Assembly (NCBI GenBank): GCA_903953985.1
Contig: CAJBLW010000489.1
Coordinates: 1 to 6,375 of the forward strand
Length of the DNA stretch: 6,375 nucleotides
Direction: 5' to 3'
Source: an uncultured Burkholderiales bacterium
GTDB lineage: Bacteria > Pseudomonadota > Gammaproteobacteria > Burkholderiales > Burkholderiaceae_C
In this document: positions 5,583 through 6,375 of the stretch, one piece after another
Position numbering within the stretch: position 1 is the first letter of the stretch
Layout of the letters: each line of letters opens with the position of its first letter
Position numbers and translations under genes: made by a program
The notes under the pieces: generated by a model
What the model saw: only the letters and a program-made list of their open reading frames with translations
What the model was told of the DNA's origin: nothing
Database searches by the model: none

Positions 5583-6375
5583 ATGAACATCCTCTTCATT
5601 GCCGACCCCCTCGAGTCTTTCAAAATTTACAAGGACACCACGTTTTCGATGATGCGCGAATCGCAAAAGCGCGGCCACCAGGTCGTGGCCTGCCAGATGA
5701 CCGATGTGCGCTGGCAGCAAGGCGAAGCCGTGTCGGCCCAGGTGCGCGACATCACGCTCACTGGCCAGCCAGACACCTGGTTCACCCAGACAGCCACGCG
5801 CCGCGCCAACCTCAAGGACTTTGGCGCCGTCATCATGCGCACCGACCCGCCTTTTGACAGCGAATACTTTTACGCCACCCACCTACTGAGCCAGGCCGAG
5901 CGCGAAGGCGCCAAGGTCTTCAACAGCCCGGCTGCCTTGCGCAACCACCCCGAAAAGCTGGCGATTCTGGAGTTTCCGCAATTCATCGCGCCCACACTGG
6001 TCACGCGCAGCGAGGCCGACATCCGCGCCTTCCATGCCGAGCACGGCACCATCATCTTGAAGCCTCTGGACGGCATGGGCGGCACTGGCATCTTCAAGGT
6101 GGGTGCTGACGGCTTGAATTTGGGCGTGATCATCGAAACCCTGAACCGAGGTGGTGCACAAACCGTGATGGTGCAAAAGTTTTTGCCCGGCATCGCGCAA
6201 GGCGACAAACGCGTGCTTTTGATCGGCGGCAAGCCCGTGCCCTTTTGCCTGGCCCGCATCCCGCAAGGCGGCGAAGTGCGCGGCAACCTGGCCGCAGGCG
6301 GCAAGGGCGTGGCCCAGCCCATCTCGGCGCGTGACCGTGAAATTGCAGAAACGCTGGGACCGATCCTGTTTGCAC
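5583..6375 (+). CDS. gshB: Glutathione synthetase, N-terminal 264 residues, 3' end outside window
   Basis: This enzyme joins gamma-glutamylcysteine and glycine with ATP to make glutathione, the second step of its synthesis in the cytoplasm. The frame runs open from the ATG at 5583 to the right edge. The E. coli protein has 316 residues, so about 50 are missing. The sequence tracks E. coli GshB closely: an N-terminal domain with KIYKDTTFSMM (14-24) and MRTDPPFD (85-92), then the ATP-grasp part with TLVTR (138-142), IILKPLDGMGGTGIF (157-171, glycine-rich loop with K160), GDKRVL (207-212), LARIPQGGEVRGNLAAGG (223-240) and IGP-like LGP near the edge. The ATG is chosen because MNILFIADPLESF aligns with the usual start; no clear ribosome binding site precedes it. 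The partner gshA is not in the window, and the gene directly upstream is the lipid kinase, with a 73-base gap. Confidence 0.96.
   Translation, partial: MNILFIADPLESFKIYKDTTFSMMRESQKRGHQVVACQMTDVRWQQGEAVSAQVRDITLTGQPDTWFTQTATRRANLKDFGAVIMRTDPPFDSEYFYATHLLSQAEREGAKVFNSPAALRNHPEKLAILEFPQFIAPTLVTRSEADIRAFHAEHGTIILKPLDGMGGTGIFKVGADGLNLGVIIETLNRGGAQTVMVQKFLPGIAQGDKRVLLIGGKPVPFCLARIPQGGEVRGNLAAGGKGVAQPISARDREIAETLGPILFA

Noticed and set aside
5870..6322. Minus-strand open frames opposite gshB
   Set aside because: The plus strand encodes clear glutathione synthetase motifs throughout; the antisense frames are by-products.

Overview
The window looks like chromosomal DNA of a betaproteobacterium, probably Burkholderiales and perhaps the Comamonadaceae. 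This rests on high-GC codon use and on the closeness of the IcmF, Amn and GshB sequences to proteobacterial versions I know. The family-level placement is inference. Genes are tightly packed, and the longest stretch without a gene is about 190 bases.

Layout, left to right. (1) The C-terminal end of a fused B12-dependent acyl-CoA mutase (isobutyryl-CoA mutase type, icmF) enters from the left edge. (2) Next, on the same strand, is a free-standing AAA_14/DUF4143 ATPase with Walker motifs and an apparently intact PD-(D/E)XK-like C-terminus. It is preceded by an AT-rich promoter-like stretch placed so that the mRNA could be leaderless. (3) Convergent to it, on the minus strand, is a zinc-dependent beta-keto acid cleavage enzyme (BKACE, DUF849). 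(4) Divergent from that, on the plus strand, is a two-gene unit: AMP nucleosidase (amn) and a diacylglycerol-kinase-type lipid kinase. Their junction is TAA-GCC-ATG in one reading frame. (5) A short hairpin region follows, then the first 264 codons of glutathione synthetase (gshB), which leaves through the right edge.

How the genes relate. Most are housekeeping or general metabolism: acyl-CoA carbon-skeleton rearrangement, beta-keto acid cleavage, adenylate salvage or breakdown, lipid phosphorylation and glutathione synthesis. They do not form one visible pathway. The only clear co-transcribed pair is amn plus the lipid kinase. The AAA_14/DUF4143 gene is the one accessory-looking element, with an AT-rich leader and no related neighbour. 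I see no RNA gene, CRISPR array, insertion sequence or prophage gene, and no convincing new multi-gene system. The points most worth a second look are the possible leaderless start of the ATPase, the in-frame amn/kinase junction, the alternative hairpins ahead of gshB, and a substitution next to the GGDGT motif of the lipid kinase.
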